Origin: Thunnus maccoyii
Taxonomy: Eukaryota; Chordata; Actinopteri; Scombriformes; Scombridae
Length of the DNA: 64,000 nt
Direction: 5' to 3'
Assembly (NCBI RefSeq): GCF_910596095.1
Contig: NC_056546.1
Coordinates: 15,259,925-15,323,924, forward strand
Shown here piece after piece: positions 1 to 13,065 of the stretch; positions within the stretch are counted from its first letter, which is position 1; each line of letters opens with the position of its first letter. Under the pieces are notes generated by a model that did not search any database, was not told the DNA's origin, and saw only the letters and a list, made by a program, of their open reading frames with translations. The translations under genes and the position numbers were made by a program.

Positions 1-738
1 CGACAGCCCCCCAGATAAGGATCTGGTCACGGAAAACTTGTGGCGCAGAGTAAATGGAGATACCTTTGTACAATTTTAACACCATTACCCAAGGTTTATC
101 AAGATTTAATGAGCCATGAATGTGAGGTGAAATATTCAGCCTCAGTAGCAGCTGACAACATTTGCTAGAGTAGCCTTGGCCCTTCCAGTGGCTGTAAAAC
201 ACTATTAAAAACACTTATTAATCTGCAAAAGAGGAATCGTTAAAAAATGGAAAATATTAGGCAATCCTTGCACCACCCTTTTCATTTGTGTCCGAATAAA
301 GAAAGCGAGCGCGTGTATGTTTCAATGAGCTCACTTTCCGCATCCATATTCATCGGAAGGTATCTTTTGTGTCCTGAGTGACAGGATCTACATTTGACTT
401 TCATTTCCGTAGCCCCTGAAATATGGAGCAAATTTATGTTTGAGCAGCATCAGTCTCCTCCAGGCCTGAGACGCTTTGCCTGGTGCAGTCATCTTCTTTT
501 TCTTTTTTTTTTTTTTTGCTTTCTTTCTGGAAGGTGAAAAACACCTTTGCTGTTCTGAGCTTTGAAAACAGAGCCACCCCTAAAACCATCAGAGCTGGCG
601 GCAGAGAGATGTGAGCAGAGAATTCTCAAGGAGCACATCGAGACCCTCAGGCTACGCAGATTCAGTTTCCCCCCTTTCTGGCTTCCAAAAACAAAGGAAT
701 TCCTGAGAAAATCAGGGCAGGACCTCACCCCAAGCCAC

Positions 739-740
<2 letters not shown>

Positions 741-773
<33 letters not shown>
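741..773. repeat. (CTG)11 microsatellite
   Basis: Eleven uninterrupted CTG units followed by CTACCC. It lies outside any supportable exon, so it is not read as a polyleucine or polyglutamine tract. Confidence 0.95.
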
Positions 774-775
<2 letters not shown>

Positions 776-3700
776 ACCCCCACCTCCCTCTCTCTCTCTT
801 TCACACACACACACACAGTCACACACGCCACAGCAAAGGTGATTTCATGCAACCGTCAATGAGACACACCTCCTTCCTTGTTATACAGTCATGTTGATTT
901 GATATCCGGGGAGACATGGTTACAGAGACATGACAAGGAGGAGAGGATGGAGGGGGGGTGTGTAAGTGTGTGGGGGTAGGTAACATACTGTCTGGCCCTA
1001 ATGCATATTTCAGAGCCATGTCTGTCTGCTGTTGTTACTGCTGCTGCTGCTGATGTTGTTGTTGACCATCGCTAACCAGCGCAGACTTACACATCGGCTT
1101 GCTCCATTCAGACTGTAGCCACACTTATTAGCGGGACGTTGAGCAACAGCCTCAAGATGTTGCGGGTCGGGCTGTGGTATGGCAAACCCCCCCACCCCCA
1201 CCCCCCCTCCCCTTTCTTCTCCTCCTCCTCCTCCTCCTCCTCCTTGCCCTCCCCTCTCCTCTAAATATATGAGTCAGACATGAAACGTGTGATGTCCTCA
1301 CGTGTATCTTTAACAATGTCAACACATGCCATTCAGCTTCCACTCAGCTCCCACCGGGAAGCTAAGTAAAGATTATGGGATGGCTGTGAAAGCAATACAG
1401 CTGAGATGTGTAATAACTGTATTAGATGCTGCTAATGTATGTAATCTGGAGTAACGGGTAGTTGTCGGGATAGGAGCAGACACAGAGGAGCTCTTAACAG
1501 ACTTTTATTCTAGTGGTCATTTAAAAGCTGGATGATATTGATAATTTAATACACCGCAGAGGTGCCGAGCTACAAGTTTCTGTTACTTCTGCTATAAAGA
1601 AACTTATTTACAATATGTTCAATGAAAAGGTTACCAAGATACTTGCAAAAACACGTTTTTTTTTTTCAGATGATCTGTTACACACGATCTTTCCCAGGTA
1701 CCGTTAAAAGGACTCATTGTAAAAAACACTACACAATTTAGGAGTTAGTTATAAGTATACCTTGAATTCTTCATTTATCTCTCCTAAATTAGCCATTTTT
1801 ACAAACTTTATGATCTGTAATTAATGCTAGGTAAGCATAAAACACATTTAATTATTATAAGCACTAAAATTGTAAATAACAAGAAGTTGTTACTTGTCAA
1901 ATACAATCTAATGTAGTTGAAATTTTTAAAAAATCCATTGCTTTTACTTTCTCTAGCACACATCTTGGTGCATAGTAACCCAGTATCCTTTAAAAAAATC
2001 ATAAAACACAAGGAGGGACCCTTGCTGTTTTTGTCAATAATGTTTGCCAGATAATTAAAGAGCCCTGGGAGACAATGATAAACATTGTTTAGAGGCTGAT
2101 TCCTGGCAAGCACCAAGCAGTGTATCATTGCTGTCTCCGGAATACACACGATTAGCCCGCTCTCATTACTGATATGATAAACGACGACTTCCACCGTGGC
2201 TTCGGTTTGCTGGGAGGACGCACTTGTAGCAGGGGGGGGAGAGATTAGAAAAAAAAAAAAAAAAAGTGGTGAAACACATTGCCCCTCTAATAGACCGGGG
2301 ATGAACAACAGAGATGGGTTATCTGCGTCGAGATTGCAGATAATGCTTGTGTGATATTTACAAAGTCAGGTCTGCAGCCAGTTATAGCACTTCCAAGCAT
2401 ATACCATAAACTGCTGAGATCACTGTTTAATAAAGTGGACTTTAAAGTTACATTTCTTTGCTTATTTATTTGTTTCTCTAATCATTACCCTCCTACCTTC
2501 TCCATCTCTCCCTCTCTCTCTCTCTCTCTCTCTTTTTTTCCTCTCTGTGAAGTTAATGCTGCAGCTCTGCCCCGGCCCACCAGCCCGTCTCTCTTTACAG
2601 TTGGTGTATCTACACAGAGGTTTAAAATATGCCCCTTTATCTGAGCCGCCCAGGCGGGAAAATGAAAGGGATGTCAGTCCTTAGAACCCTGGGAATGCGC
2701 CTGGCTCAACCGCCGGTGTCAAAATCGAGGGGAGGGCACCAAGCCGGCAAACACGCTGCACACAGTAATAGACTTTTCTGTCGCTGTGCGATGTTGAAAA
2801 GCGGTAAGAAAACAGTCTTAGTGGGGCAGTGGAGCTCAAGATTTATATGCCAATATGATTTGGGGGGGTGGGAGCTCTCAATAACAACAACAGCTAGCTT
2901 CATTAAAAGACCAAAGAGCGAAACTGGAAAATCATCCGGCGTAAAGCACAATCTTCATCCACAAAAAAAAAAAAAAAACGCCTTTCTATGATTTATTTGT
3001 CATAAAGAAAAATGAAAAGCTGCCGTTCGATATCGACCGCATTTCAGCCTTTGCCCTACACGCACGTGGAAGCTTGAGTATTATGTGAGAGCAGATATTG
3101 CATGACTCCCTCTCCCTCCTCGTAAGCGACATCGCAGGCAAAGAATAAACGCTGTCCCTTTTGCATTAGTAAAACCGAGTTAATTTACTTTGTCAGAAAA
3201 CAAGGAAGTATGTATCCCTGGAGGCCATGTTGGAGACAATTCAACCGCCTTCAGAGAATCTCTGCCATCACTCTCAGTCTCCCACGCAACCTCCACCACA
3301 AAATCAGCATCACTGTGCACTCGGAGAGACAACAGTGCCGACTAGACAAGAGTCTGTTTATAGCACAAATGATATTATAAACGCAGCATGTGGCGTATTA
3401 TCTTCATGAAAAAGATTCATTATAGGCTAAAAAAGCTAGAAAGATTTGCAACATGCTGTGTAAAGGGTAACTAAAGTGTATGTAAAATGAATCCTAGAAA
3501 ACGTTTGGATCTGTTTCAAAATGCATTGCTGTTGTGCAAAAGCGTAACAGGTTTTAACTTATTGACTCAACTCAGCAGGTAAAGCCTAATATCTGGCATG
3601 AACTCAAGCGCCGGGGCGAGCTGTATGTGAGTGAGCTCAGTTTGTGAGTGGCTGTCTGGCAAATGAACCCATGTGGGACACTGTGTAAGGTGTGAAGACC

Positions 3701-4279
3701 TCTTGGAGGAGGCTGAAATCGTCGCTGGCTCGCAGGCATGCTCCGGTATCAGGAGAGACAAGGCAAACACAGCAGATCAGCCGCTGAAACCGTAAACCCA
3801 CTGACCCAGCATGAAGAGGGAGAGGGGACTAATTAGTGACTGTACTTACAACTCAAAAGGAGAGGGAGAGAGACGGGGAGAAAAGAGGGAATGGGGGGGG
3901 ACGGGGAGGGGGGGGGGCACACACACACACACACACAACACACACACACACAGAGAGCGAGCACCCAGTTGGAGGATGAGGACAATGAGTTTGTTTAGCT
4001 TAAACAGGATTTACAAGCCAAACAGACACACGCCAACGCCACTCAATGAGACACGTACTATCTCTTTTCCTCTCGAGCGCTACCCCCCCCTTTTTTCTCT
4101 CTCCCGTTTCTCGCAGACACAGACAAACGCAGCCGAGACAGGCTCTGTGAGGATTTCGTCAGCGGTAAAAGAAAAAAAAAAAAAGAAAAAAAAAAGAAAA
4201 AAGTGAGGGTAATTGCTTGCGATGGTGAGAAGTCTTGAGTGCAGGCGGCAGCGGTGGGCGAATGGATGGATGGATAGAG

Positions 4280-4294
4280 GGAACATTTTGTTCC
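4280..4294. promoter_or_regulatory. Steroid-receptor-type palindrome
   Basis: The 15-mer GGAACATTTTGTTCC has perfect 6-bp inverted half sites separated by 3 bp. This is the arrangement bound by glucocorticoid, androgen and progesterone receptors (consensus AGAACA-n3-TGTTCT). The match is seen directly; function is inferred and such sites also occur by chance. Confidence 0.3.
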
Positions 4295-5466
4295 TCCTGT
4301 GCGGGCTCCGACTCTCATATTGTTCCCGGTGAGGCCGGGTGTCATTTATGATTCAAGGGCCCCCAGCCTCTCGACGGATGGGAACAGGACATGGCCATTG
4401 TGATGTCCCCTGCACTCGTTCCTCAAAGAACATCAAATCAAACATGCATGAGACGGTGACAGGGTGGGCCAGCAACTTCTCTCCTCACTCTCCTTTCTCT
4501 CTCTGCACTCTGTTTCACTCTCTTGTCTCAGAAAAGCACTTAGAAGACTGCTTCTCCCCTGACGTCGGGGAGGCGGGTAGGGGGGGGGACTCAAGGTTGA
4601 AGTGACGGCTCTTCAGAAACAGGAGTTATGTCGATGTTTTGCCTGTATATATACAACTTAAACAGATATCCGTCATTAGCGCGACAAGACAAAGACACTG
4701 CACGTTACAGTTTCAAGGCAAAATCACATTAAGCTGGGCTTTATACGTGAGGCTGGAAGCTAGAGAGAAGGGGGATATACTATTTCTAAAATCTTTATTT
4801 ATTCAAGGAAGGGTTTTGCTGAGTGCAAACGTTCCTTCCCAGCACCACCCTGTTTGCCACACCTGGGAGCAGCCCGGCACAGCCACAGTCTTCGACAAAC
4901 AACACCGTTCGATGCTACTTGAGGTTAACTGCCTTGCTCAAGGACTCGAGCATTATTCACACTGACTCTCTTGACTTTTCTCAGCCAGCTTTAAACCAGA
5001 GATGTTTCAGCCACAAGGCGAACCGCAGCGCAGGGTGGTGACAGGCGTGTGGCATCGAGGGTTTCTCGTCCTTTGCTCTTCACGGCGGTCCGCATTTGGC
5101 CGTCTAAACCGAGCTGATGTCATCTTCGCCGTCAGCGGGATGAGTTACATCTGGGTGCTTCGTTCTCAGCGTTATTAGTTACGCCGCCGTCACTAGGCTT
5201 GGACTTGAAGAGAGAGCTTAACTGCAGACTTATGGGTAGAATTACGACAACGTTTAGGAAGTAGTTAAGCGTCTGACATGAAGGCACAACCTCAGCTCAA
5301 ACTGAACATTTCAAGTTAAAGCCTTTTGCTCTCAAAATTAGTCTTTAAAAACGCTCTGAGGCAACACAAGTTTTTTTTCCTTATTAAAAGATGAAAATAG
5401 GCGCATTGAAAAACAAAGGATCGGTCGAGATTGAGGAGTACTGCCAAGTCGAACCACAAGTGAGAC

Positions 5467-5476
<10 letters not shown>

Positions 5477-5519
<43 letters not shown>
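5477..5519. repeat. (AG)n microsatellite
   Basis: About 21 uninterrupted AG units inside a longer purine-rich tract from about 5463. Purine-only on the plus strand. Confidence 0.95.
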
Positions 5520-5525
<6 letters not shown>

Positions 5526-7109
5526 AAAAGAGACAGGAACAAAAGCAGACTTCTGCTCGGGACACGAGTGGGTGGGTTTGGGCTGATGGCGAGACACCAG
5601 ACAGCAAAAAATCCATGTCAAGTGAACACGCTGCAAGTATTTCACAGCACTCCACAAATGGACGCGAGCAGTTTAGATGAAATGTCAGGCTGTCAAAACA
5701 TTGATTAGCGTTTGCCAGGTTTTAAGCATTTAGCAGGCTGCAGCTGTGCCGACACACCGTAAACAGCAGCAAAGACCCAGCAACTTGGTAAATTGCTGAG
5801 TAACAAAAAGCTAATTACTCACTATGCAAGTAATTAGTTTCTGGATTTTTTTTTCTTCCTGTACATCTTAAAATCAGTATTAGCTGGTTGCTTCACAGAT
5901 GTTAAAGATAGGCAGTAAGATGCATTCACTGCCTCATGGTATTCTGTAAATAATCACCCCGGGACATCGGTGAATAGCTGCAGGTGTTTGAAACTGATAC
6001 TCCAATTTGGGATATAACTTGTTGCTGCCTGAGATATTAAACATAACTGAACAGCAATCAGGAGTTTTTAAACATGCAATACTTTCAAACAATCAGATTG
6101 GAAAGTAACCTCTTTATTCTGTCTCCTTGTTTGGTTTAGGGAATAAACATACTGTTGCATATATATACATCTTCGTCCTCATGTTTAGCTGCAGCTTGTA
6201 GCGCTGCCAGTGCACGTGTTCCTTGTTTAAAGATCCCCTCCGTGTTTTAAAACATATAAAAATACTCTGGTTTGAATAATAATTTGTGTCCGTTGTAGTT
6301 TTTCCACACACACACACACAAAAAAAGAGTATAATACCCCTTTAAAACCCTTAAAATGACATCTACTCGTTCTCATTAAAAATTCCAGAATCTGTGAATA
6401 TGCAAATATATTTGTGGCGCCGTGCAGCAGTGTAGCTGCTTCTCTGGCTCCTGGTTACGGTGTAAAGAGTGTAAAGGACTTAACGTGAGTAAGTGTGCAG
6501 ATAACACGACCACTACAACTGCAGGCCGGTCTGTTAGCCAACAGCTAAAAGCTAACATGACCAGGCCAGCTATTCCATCACTCTACCTGGTCAACATTCA
6601 CTCACTGGATAACAAAATAGATCTGACTGAGTGTTCATCTGGAGATGAGGAAAACCCAAGGAGGTAGACTCTGCATATAATTATCTTTAATTATAAATGG
6701 TCGGTTCCTTAGATTTGTGACGTTTGAAATCCTACCAGACCGAATCTGTGTTTTTAAGACTGTCCTTGGTACACTGCTGTTTCAAGGAGGAAATGCTCAG
6801 CCATGGTGCTTATTTCACTCCTGATGTGTGTTGTTGTAGCATATGAAAAACACTACACGGACATGTTAACAAGGTTAAAAACTTGATTTTCATTGGAGGG
6901 GATCTTTAAGATTTCACTTATTTCCCAGCATATTCCCGTCATTGTCTCCTCCACCTTACAGCATAGAAGAGAAGACCTCCAGGCTCAGCATTTGCACCCA
7001 TCACTGTATTAAATAGCTTTTGAAAACACTCAAATTTGATTTCAAAGTGAGTCTCGTGTAGCCTTTAGCCTGTTTAGTGAATCAGACACTTTCTGTCTTG
7101 TCTCACAGC

Positions 7110-7145
<36 letters not shown>
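7110..7145. repeat. (TGGC)n tetranucleotide repeat
   Basis: Eight or more TGGC units in a row, just upstream of the long CA tract starting near 7199. Confidence 0.95.
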
Positions 7146-7198
7146 TTGCAGAGAGGCCCCAGGAGGGACAACAGAAGGAAAGAAAACTCACACATACT

Positions 7199-7248
<50 letters not shown>
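7199..7248. repeat. (CA)n microsatellite
   Basis: About 24 uninterrupted CA units. Confidence 0.97.
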
Positions 7249-7250
<2 letters not shown>

Positions 7251-9183
7251 CCAAGTTTCAAACAGTTGCAGATGGCTTTAATTCTTTGCCCTCTTTCTTT
7301 CACAATTTATCAGGTAACCCACTCTGAACGAGCGTGCCTCCTTTTCATGCTTTGCTGAAATGACTTAACGCTGGTTCAGTTCGACTAAAGGAAAAAAGAA
7401 AAAGAAAAAAAAAAAAAAAAAAAAAAACAGCACTAATTAATGTGGTGCAGCTGACAAGTGTTGCTGCTGAAACAATTTCATTACATCACCAATTAAAATT
7501 ACCGAGGAGACACTGGAGGGTGCACCCATCCAAAATCTGTTTACACACTCTTAGACTGGCGTACAGGGAGTGGACACAATAATGTGAACACCTGCAATCC
7601 AATGCAATACTTCTGCAACAAATGCTGCCTTTGTTAAGCTTGTAATGTTTAATTTTGGTTTGTGTCAGATTTCTCAGGAAACTGGGCTTTTGAGAATTTT
7701 TTTAAGGAGAACTGATTTGCAGCAGGTGATGACAGTATATCCGCTTGTTATCTTACCTGCATGACAATGATGACAGGATAGTGAGATACGGGTGGTTATA
7801 GATTAGATATTGTTGGAACATTTTTGGCATCAACTGCACACCAATCTTTAACAATAGCAAAGGATTGCTGATCTGCTCCCAATCATACTCCTTTCAACTT
7901 CGGCACCTTGCTAATGAGGGTTCTCTCTCACCCCCCCCCCTCCTCCCAAAGTTTAGCTGTCCTGTAGCAGGGTGCACAGTAATGAAAGAGCGGCAGTCTC
8001 CTCCTCCTCCTCCTCCTCCTCCTTCCTCCCTCTCCTTCCTCCCATCGGGAGCCCCCTCTCTACTGCGCTCTGCCCCGGCTGGCCTCACATCCAGACGGAG
8101 GAATTTAACGGGGAGGGTCCGCCAGACTTATGGCAGAGGGCTGCGCTGAGTCAAGCAGCTCATCCACTCTGCCTGCTACCGCTTAGGAAATGTGGTGCTG
8201 CTGGTGTCTATCAGGGATTCAGATTGTGTCGTGTCAAGGAATTTGTACTGAAATGTGAGGAGGTAATATTTCAGTGCAGGTATATTAATGGAAAGAGTTG
8301 ACACTGAGGTTAAAGTCACACCTGAGCATTGTCTAATTGAGATCATTCACAGTGCTATTGTGACAGTAAACTAATTCTCACTTCACTACAGAGCCAACTA
8401 GAGTCCCATTAAGGGCCCCTGAGCTCACATTGGGAGCCACTGATCTTTGAGTGATCCCTGAGAGGATCCAATCAAGACAATCGGTGTTGTCAGTGCACTT
8501 CAAGGTGGCAAATAACACCGAAGCTGCATTACACGGAGTTGTTTAACAGAACATAACAGAGTAACATATGCACATGCCTGTTAATTGCATTACAACAGGT
8601 AGCCGATAATAGTCTTGAAGGGAGTCCAGACTGTTGACACAGTATTCTCAGTTTAGCATCAACCGAGCCATCAGCTGATCGCCTGAGACACACACACACA
8701 CACACATTCACCCAAACACGCACACAGAGAGAGCAGCAATCAGCGACTTACTAGCATATTCTTATCCAGTGTCTTCACAGAAATGCATGCACCTATCCAG
8801 AAATAACCCCGCAGACACACATTACGACTCTGGCTATTTCGCTCCAGCGCAACTCGTCTAACACACAAGGCAGAAACATGACATACAGCACACACCGAGC
8901 CTGGCTGGGTGTTGTTAACGCCGCGTAAACGCCGCTCCGTTGCCGCTCACGCAACCCACAAATCTGCCCCCCTCCCTCCCTCCTCCCTCCCCCCCCTCCA
9001 CCTCTTCCCCTCTGACACGAGTTCATCAGCGGCTGTTAAAGGTTTCTGGGAGGTCACCCTATTGTTAGCAGGTAGTCTCTGTCCAGCGGGAGGCAAAACC
9101 CCATCTTGAACAAGCCGCACACACAAATCCCGCTCTGCAAGAACAACAACAAAAAGAAAAAATAACCCAGGCGCGAAACTTAC

Positions 9184-9520
9184 TTTCAGCTCGGACCTCA
9201 AGAGGCAAATCCGCGTATTGTTTCTCCAAACCTCGTGTTTACGGCGCTCCTCTCTCTCTCTCTCTCGCTCGCTTCACTCCACAAAGCCGACGTGAGAGCC
9301 CCGGAGACGGTGCGAGTGAGTGACTGAATCAACTACCGTAGAGCACGGCAAGTTGAAGTGTCAGATTACACTGGCTATTCAGTTACCAGAGAGAGCCGTG
9401 CTCGGCGGTCGGTGTGAAAATGTGACCTAGATTCCCGCGGAAGGACACCGAGTGTAAAAGGTGTAACTACGCGCTAATAGGCTGCTTACGGCACATTTCG
9501 ACGCTGGAGCGGACTGCGGC
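9184..9520 (-). promoter_or_regulatory. Putative promoter and first noncoding exon (leftward gene; zmiz1a by synteny)
   Basis: This block is GC- and CpG-rich compared with the AT-rich DNA on its right. On the minus strand it ends at a strong donor, CTGAAA followed by GTAAGT (intron starts at 9183). No long open frame crosses it, so it would be 5'UTR. Human RPS24 and ZMIZ1 lie in the same orientation with RPS24 upstream, and here rps24 is on the minus strand to the right, so a minus-strand gene starting here fits zmiz1a, a family known for long noncoding 5' exons. The exon body and donor are seen; the gene identity is inference. A bidirectional or lncRNA promoter is the alternative. Confidence 0.35.
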
Positions 9521-10263
9521 TCATGCTCCAGCTGTTGTCTGTTTCTGGTTGCTTCACTTACTGCTTGTGTAATCAAACCGGTTGGCTTATTATGCTATTA
9601 GTTGATCGTAAAGTAAAATAAACACTTCTTTTTTGTAAGACTATTAAATACGTCATCGAAAACGATAGGCTATAATAATAATATTAATAATAGGGCTATA
9701 TCTCATGACTACTTTCATCATGTCATCATGTTAATTATGAAAATCATAAGGTTAATAATCTCAGAAAATAGTGAATTTTTGATGAAATATTCAAATACTT
9801 CCAAAATCCAAAACAACTCATATATGTTATGAGTGTTGTTCATATTTTATAACACGAACATGAAAAAGAAAAGCAGCAAATCCTCAAAGATCATGTTTGT
9901 TTGCATTTCTGCTTAAAAATATTTAAATGATTAATCGATTATCAGGCACAGGTTGATTTTATTTTACTTAAATTAATGTGCTAAACTTAGTTTTATTTCT
10001 TTATTATATCATTTGATTATTATTTCCTATATAATTAACTTATATCTAAATAAACACACTTATGATAAATTCAGGGGTCATTATTATTATTATTATGCGG
10101 TATTAAAAATGTACGTTTTTTACATTTAGTATAAACAGGTTAGTAATGGCAGGTAGTAGTAATATTATATAATATAAACAATAACCGTCTCCTTTTTTGC
10201 CCTTTGGCTTGTTTACATTTCACTTACAACTTCCAGTGTGTGGGGAGCCCTTATCTTGACTGC

Positions 10264-10265
<2 letters not shown>

Positions 10266-10322
<57 letters not shown>
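10266..10322. repeat. (TG)n microsatellite grading into alternating CG
   Basis: About 27 TG units are followed by TATGTGTGTGCGCGCGCGCA. Alternating purine-pyrimidine tracts like this can adopt Z-DNA. Confidence 0.95.
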
Positions 10323-10328
<6 letters not shown>

Positions 10329-10501
10329 TGCGCGCGCGCACGTATGTCTGTGTGTATTATGTGTGTGAACCCTTTTCAACCTCCGCCCCGCTCCAGCAGG
10401 TCTGCAGGCCGGGCTCCGTGTTTTGCGGATGGCCGGTCTCCGGTGGAAGCCTCGGAATAACAAAGACGTGTTTGAGAGCAGCGGCAGGCTGGGCTGAGCG
10501 G

Positions 10502-10509
10502 TGACGTCA
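10502..10509. promoter_or_regulatory. Full CRE palindrome TGACGTCA
   Basis: A perfect cAMP-response element lies inside a CpG-rich block about 1 kb upstream of the putative minus-strand first exon. CREB/ATF proteins bind this octamer when it is unmethylated and near a promoter. The motif is seen; use as a promoter element is inferred. Confidence 0.4.
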
Positions 10510-12794
10510 AGGAACAATGTCTCTCCTCCCGACACGCACACACACGCACGCACGCACGCAAGCAAAGCAAGCACACAAGCTCTTCCCCTAGTCAGGCAAG
10601 GCTGAACTGCCCAGAGGGAGGGCCGCTCAGCTCACAGTGCATCAGATAGAATCACTCACTCCTCAAGCTGTGCATGCACACAGGATTTCTTCAGCGTTGT
10701 TTTTTTTTTTTTTTTACAAATAAATAAATACAATGGGGTGGCAGATTGGTCACTGAAAAAAAAACTCTAAAAAAGTAGGCCTATATGTGCATTTTACAAA
10801 CACCTTATTTCCTGTGCCTGATAAATTTAAGTAGATCATCAATAAAGGTGACAAGATCTTGTAATTCACTATTTCCCTTCACATAATGTCATCAGAGCGG
10901 AGGTCAAATTCCTATCGGCAGGTAACTCTCCTCTTTGAAGGAGAAGGAAGTGGCTGCCATCCTTTTAGTTCCCTGCCTGCAGGACTCCTGACACTGATGC
11001 AGCAGAGGCCTGAGCAGGGTATCGCCACTGAGGGGAGGGAGGGGTGGGGGGAGTGGGGAGGGGGCGTCTCTATCACAGTCACAGTAGTGTCTCAAGGACA
11101 CCCCAGCCCCTTGGTCAAAGTAGCTATCCGCACTGATGGCGACAAATGTGGCTGGTGACACCAGCTCTGGCAGTCATTCATTTTTATTTCAGGGGGGGGG
11201 CAGGGGGGCTTGTTTCTTAGATGGAGATAGGGTGAGCAGTCAATGTCACAATGTTCTGGCTGTGAACTCATGATCTGATTTTTTTTTTTTTTTTTGTCTC
11301 TGGAAATGGCTTGTCGAGATGACCCGTGTCTTTGTTCTGACACTGCTTCTGTTATTGATGTTTTTCACCTGTCATGTCTTAACAGCGCTATCGATGTTGA
11401 CACCGTGATGCACACAAGACACATCCTATATGCAGGCTTCTTCCCCTGAAATCCTTGTCAGACAATTTGAGCCTGTTGCAAGTTATTAGATGGCAAGAGA
11501 TCAGGACAACTATTGGTGTTTCTGTACAACCATACTCCGAGAGCTTGGGAGCAAAAGCGAACAGATCTATTGTTGGCTTTTGTCGTTTAGGTTTCATTCT
11601 GATCATAATATTATCTGTTCTAGATCATCCATCAAGTTTTTGTTTAATACCATCTCAAGGCGACAAGGCCTGTTACGGGTGTCAGGGGGGGCCCCGCAGC
11701 CGGTCAGGTCACTCTCCAATGACATTCTGCAGATCAAAGAGTGGTTTGTTGTCAGATGTCCTCACTTTCATTGCGAGGCGTACTCCCCAGTCTCTCCAAA
11801 ATAATATGGCCAGATGGCTGCCAACAAGATGGATGGATTATAGGTGGGGTGACTTCAGCTTGGCTCTGTGTATAATTTCATACACGCAGCATTTCAAAGA
11901 GCCGAGTGAATGCATCAAAGGAGAACAAAGGGAACTCTCAGTGAAGCTTGCTCAGACAAGGTTAATACATATTGCATTGTGTTGGAGTGCATCAAATTAA
12001 CATATGAAAACTGTTTAAACCTTAGAACATTAGTGACGATCAAGGCAAAAGTACTTGGCTTCCGACTTGCGTTCAAACACGAAATGATGTGCATTACTCT
12101 TGGCCACCTCGCTGTAGGCTTTCTGGTGGTGACAAGGCGTCTCTCTGCAGAGGCAGCAGGGGGAGAGATGGATGCTACTGGGGCTTCGTGTAGCTACATG
12201 ATGGAGGGAGACTTTCAGTTGTGCTGACATCAGCTCTGCCCTTCACACAGAGGTGTGATGGTTGTTTACAGTGCCACCCTGCTGTGGCCACCATCAGGCT
12301 CCTGCTGCACTGAAATAGTGATAAACTAGTCCCATTGTCAAGACAAGAAGCTGACTGAATGACTGATTCCTCTTTCACAGTGAAGTTAGGATCAAAGTTA
12401 GTGTATAGGAGTAGGTTTTCTGACCCTTCCAAAAACACTGCTCTGTTGCTTTGTTAAAGAGGAGAGTGAACAAGGGTAACCACATGATTTCTACATGGTA
12501 ACTATGGTAAAATGATAATAATACAAATAATAATAACCTCATTCAGTTGATTTGCAGCAATTTAAATTCTGCAAAGACCTGCTTTAACGTGATTGTATGG
12601 TTTAAGTCAATGCATTAACCTTTTATAAAGTGACCAAATAAAGAAAAGAAATCCTATAAAGTAACACAAGATGGCCCACAGGTTCCACCATGTTGAATCT
12701 GCAAAAACAATGCTTTGCAATCCGTATTCCTTTTTACAAGGTCTTAGACTCGATGTGTAAGAAACCTTGGAAACCTACGGCCTTGAGTTATCCT

Positions 12795-13065
12795 GCAATT
12801 AGAGATTATTTTATTGATTAATCTGTTGATTTAATCCATTAATCCAATCTATAAAGTGTGATAAACATACATCACACTTTCCCAGAACCCAAAGTATGAT
12901 CTTCAAATGGCCTGTTTTGTCTGATTAAAAGGCAAAAAGCATTTGAGAAGCTGGAACCAGCAACATTTTGGGTTTTCAGACAATTAACTGATTATCAAAT
13001 TTATTGTCAATTAATTTTTTTTCATTGACTAATTGCATACTTAACTAATCATTTCAGCACTAACC
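12795..13065. repeat. Teleost AATCGATT-type interspersed repeat, copy A
   Basis: The ends are rich in ATTAATC and TGATTAAT words. The core reads like sequence common in fish genomes (TTTTGTCTGATTAAAAGGC, then GAGAAGCTGGAACCAGC). Two further diverged copies lie in rps24 intron 3 (42395-42735) and eif4ebp2 intron 1 (49170-49480). Terminal near-palindromes suggest a non-autonomous DNA element; no transposase is encoded. Confidence 0.6.

Larger units (their letters stand above)
1..9183. other. Noncoding; probable intron 1 of a leftward gene, or intergenic
   Basis: No exon with a credible protein match is visible on either strand. Open frames here run through microsatellites or homopolymers. Notable contents are (CTG)11 at 741-773, (TCC)n at 1218-1243, A or T runs near 1660, 2250 and 2961, (AG)n at 5477-5519, eight TGGC units at 7110-7145, (CA)24 at 7199-7248, a poly-A run near 7401 and (TCC)8 near 7999. 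If the splice donor at 9183 is real, this stretch is the first intron of a gene on the minus strand. Complex, non-repetitive blocks around 2030-2240 and 4200-4400 could be conserved regulatory elements, but conservation cannot be tested from one sequence. Confidence 0.5.
9521..12780. other. Noncoding stretch flanking the putative promoter
   Basis: An AT-rich part (9540-10230) is followed by a long (TG)n tract and a second CpG-rich block (about 10380-10560). The remainder to 12780 shows no exon with recognisable protein similarity. Open frames such as the 181-codon one at 11455-12000 have no recognisable motif and are judged fortuitous. Confidence 0.5.

Noticed and set aside
741-773. Coding CTG/CAG expansion
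   Set aside because: No exon with splice signals or conserved sequence surrounds it.
1808-2308. 166-codon minus-strand open frame
   Set aside because: Runs through a poly-A/T stretch (many Phe codons), has no recognisable domain, and no splice or poly(A) context. Judged a chance frame.
10238-10504. Cysteine/valine repeat 'proteins' over dinucleotide tracts (also at 7042, 16588 and 36061)
   Set aside because: Alternating Cys-Val or Thr-His strings are translations of (TG)n or (CA)n microsatellites.
11455-12000. 181-codon plus-strand open frame
   Set aside because: Longest open frame outside the known genes, but its translation shows no domain, signal peptide or repeat, and no flanking promoter or Kozak context supports it.
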